DNA of 5,045 nt, taken from contig JAHKLF010000127.1 of assembly GCA_029856615.1 (NCBI GenBank), positions 1-5,045 of the forward strand, in the 5' to 3' direction. This DNA is from Candidatus Njordarchaeota archaeon (lineage in GTDB: Archaea > Asgardarchaeota > Njordarchaeia > Njordarchaeales > Njordarchaeaceae). Position 1 is the first letter of the stretch. Each line of letters starts with the position of its first letter. Below are positions 4,667 through 5,045 of the stretch, one piece after another. Below the pieces are notes generated by a model. That model saw only the letters and a list, made by a program, of their open reading frames with translations, had not been told where the DNA came from and made no database searches. A program made the position numbers and the translations under genes.

Positions 4667-5045
4667 TCAATCTAAATTATATCTCCAGAGGGTTAACGGG
4701 GCAGGCTCATCGGGTAGTGGTCGAATATTACCATGTTGAATGTCACTTAGAATATTTCTAAGAGGCTTAGCTCCCGTAACTACTGTTATCATTACCGCAG
4801 CTAAACCCGCCCATTTGCCCCATTTCTTCTTTGCAAAGCTTTCTGTTTCTTTTATCGACCATATCTCCTCACCAGCATATACGCGTGGTATTAGAGTCGA
4901 AAACCACCGATCTACTGGAAATTCATCATACTTTCTTAATCCCAAAATTCTAGCAAGTCTTGCGGAATACTGGCCTATCCCCTTTATATCTTCTAATTCT
5001 AGTATCTCTCCCTTAAGAAAAACCTTCGCGGCGCGTAATATTGTC
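4667..5045 (-). CDS. HhH-GPD DNA glycosylase (AlkA/OGG-like), C-terminal 125 residues
   Basis: The frame enters from the right edge (first full codon ends at 5044) and stops at TGA 4669-4667. It contains a helix-hairpin-helix KGIGQYSARLARILG (visible residues 21-35), which grips DNA, and FPVDRW (42-47), whose Asp45 is in the catalytic position of the HhH-GPD superfamily. A later KKWGKWAGLA matches the usual WGxxxG helix after the active site. The enzyme would remove damaged bases such as alkylated purines or 8-oxoguanine. The position of the OGG-type catalytic lysine (GxGxK) is Tyr here, which points to a monofunctional AlkA-like glycosylase rather than a bifunctional lyase. The last 25 residues (NIRPLPDEPAPLTLWRYNLD) are Pro-rich and not recognised. 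The N-terminal half lies outside the window. It is on the same strand as the reductase, but the 71-base gap with promoter boxes suggests separate transcription. Confidence 0.85.
   Translation of the reverse strand, partial: TILRAAKVFLKGEILELEDIKGIGQYSARLARILGLRKYDEFPVDRWFSTLIPRVYAGEEIWSIKETESFAKKKWGKWAGLAAVMITVVTGAKPLRNILSDIQHGNIRPLPDEPAPLTLWRYNLD

Noticed and set aside
1..5045. CRISPR arrays, tRNA or rRNA genes, insertion sequences, integrase or attachment sites.
   Set aside because: No regularly spaced repeats, cloverleaf-like segments, transposase motifs or terminal inverted repeats were found on reading both strands by eye.

Overview
The window looks like chromosomal DNA from an archaeon, probably a thermophilic member of the Thermoproteota/TACK group. 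This is inferred from gene content and style, not from a marker gene. It has a geranylgeranyl-reductase-family flavoprotein with the archaeal YxWxFP motif, a TrmB-like winged helix protein, a longin-like domain fused to membrane helices, Ile-ATA/Arg-AGA rich codon use, Shine-Dalgarno cores of the GGAGGTGA type, and AT-rich boxes 25-60 bases ahead of starts.

Layout. Bases 1-225 (minus) hold the N-terminal part of a TrmB-like HTH protein that runs off the window. Bases 226-1264 contain no intact gene and look like a stretch of decaying genes. The clear member is a class I SAM-dependent methyltransferase pseudogene (670-1164, plus) with at least six premature stops, frameshifts and a large internal deletion. 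Fainter coding-like remnants lie at 303-517 (plus) and 549-653 (minus). Bases 1265-2044 (plus) encode an intact 259-residue longin/roadblock-like protein with four C-terminal membrane helices. Two small two-helix membrane proteins follow on the minus strand (2068-2319 and 2333-2569). They are divergent from a plus-strand pair: another two-helix membrane protein (2681-2971) and a membrane-anchored winged-helix regulator (2974-3420). The last codons of that regulator overlap tail to tail with the geranylgeranyl reductase family gene (3417-4595, minus). At the right edge (4667-5045, minus) is the C-terminal half of a HhH-GPD DNA glycosylase.

How the genes may work together. The most interesting part is 2068-3420. 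It holds two short divergent operons made of three tiny membrane hairpin proteins plus a DNA-binding protein carrying its own membrane anchor. The shared control region contains a perfect inverted repeat and evenly spaced GAAC/GTTC half-sites just downstream of an AT-rich promoter box. This is what one would expect of a self-regulated, membrane-coupled one-component switch. No function can be assigned to the small proteins. The wHTH gene also carries an exact 10-bp tandem repeat whose loss would truncate it between its two membrane helices. The reductase and the glycosylase look like ordinary lipid-biosynthesis/redox and DNA-repair genes, each apparently under separate control.
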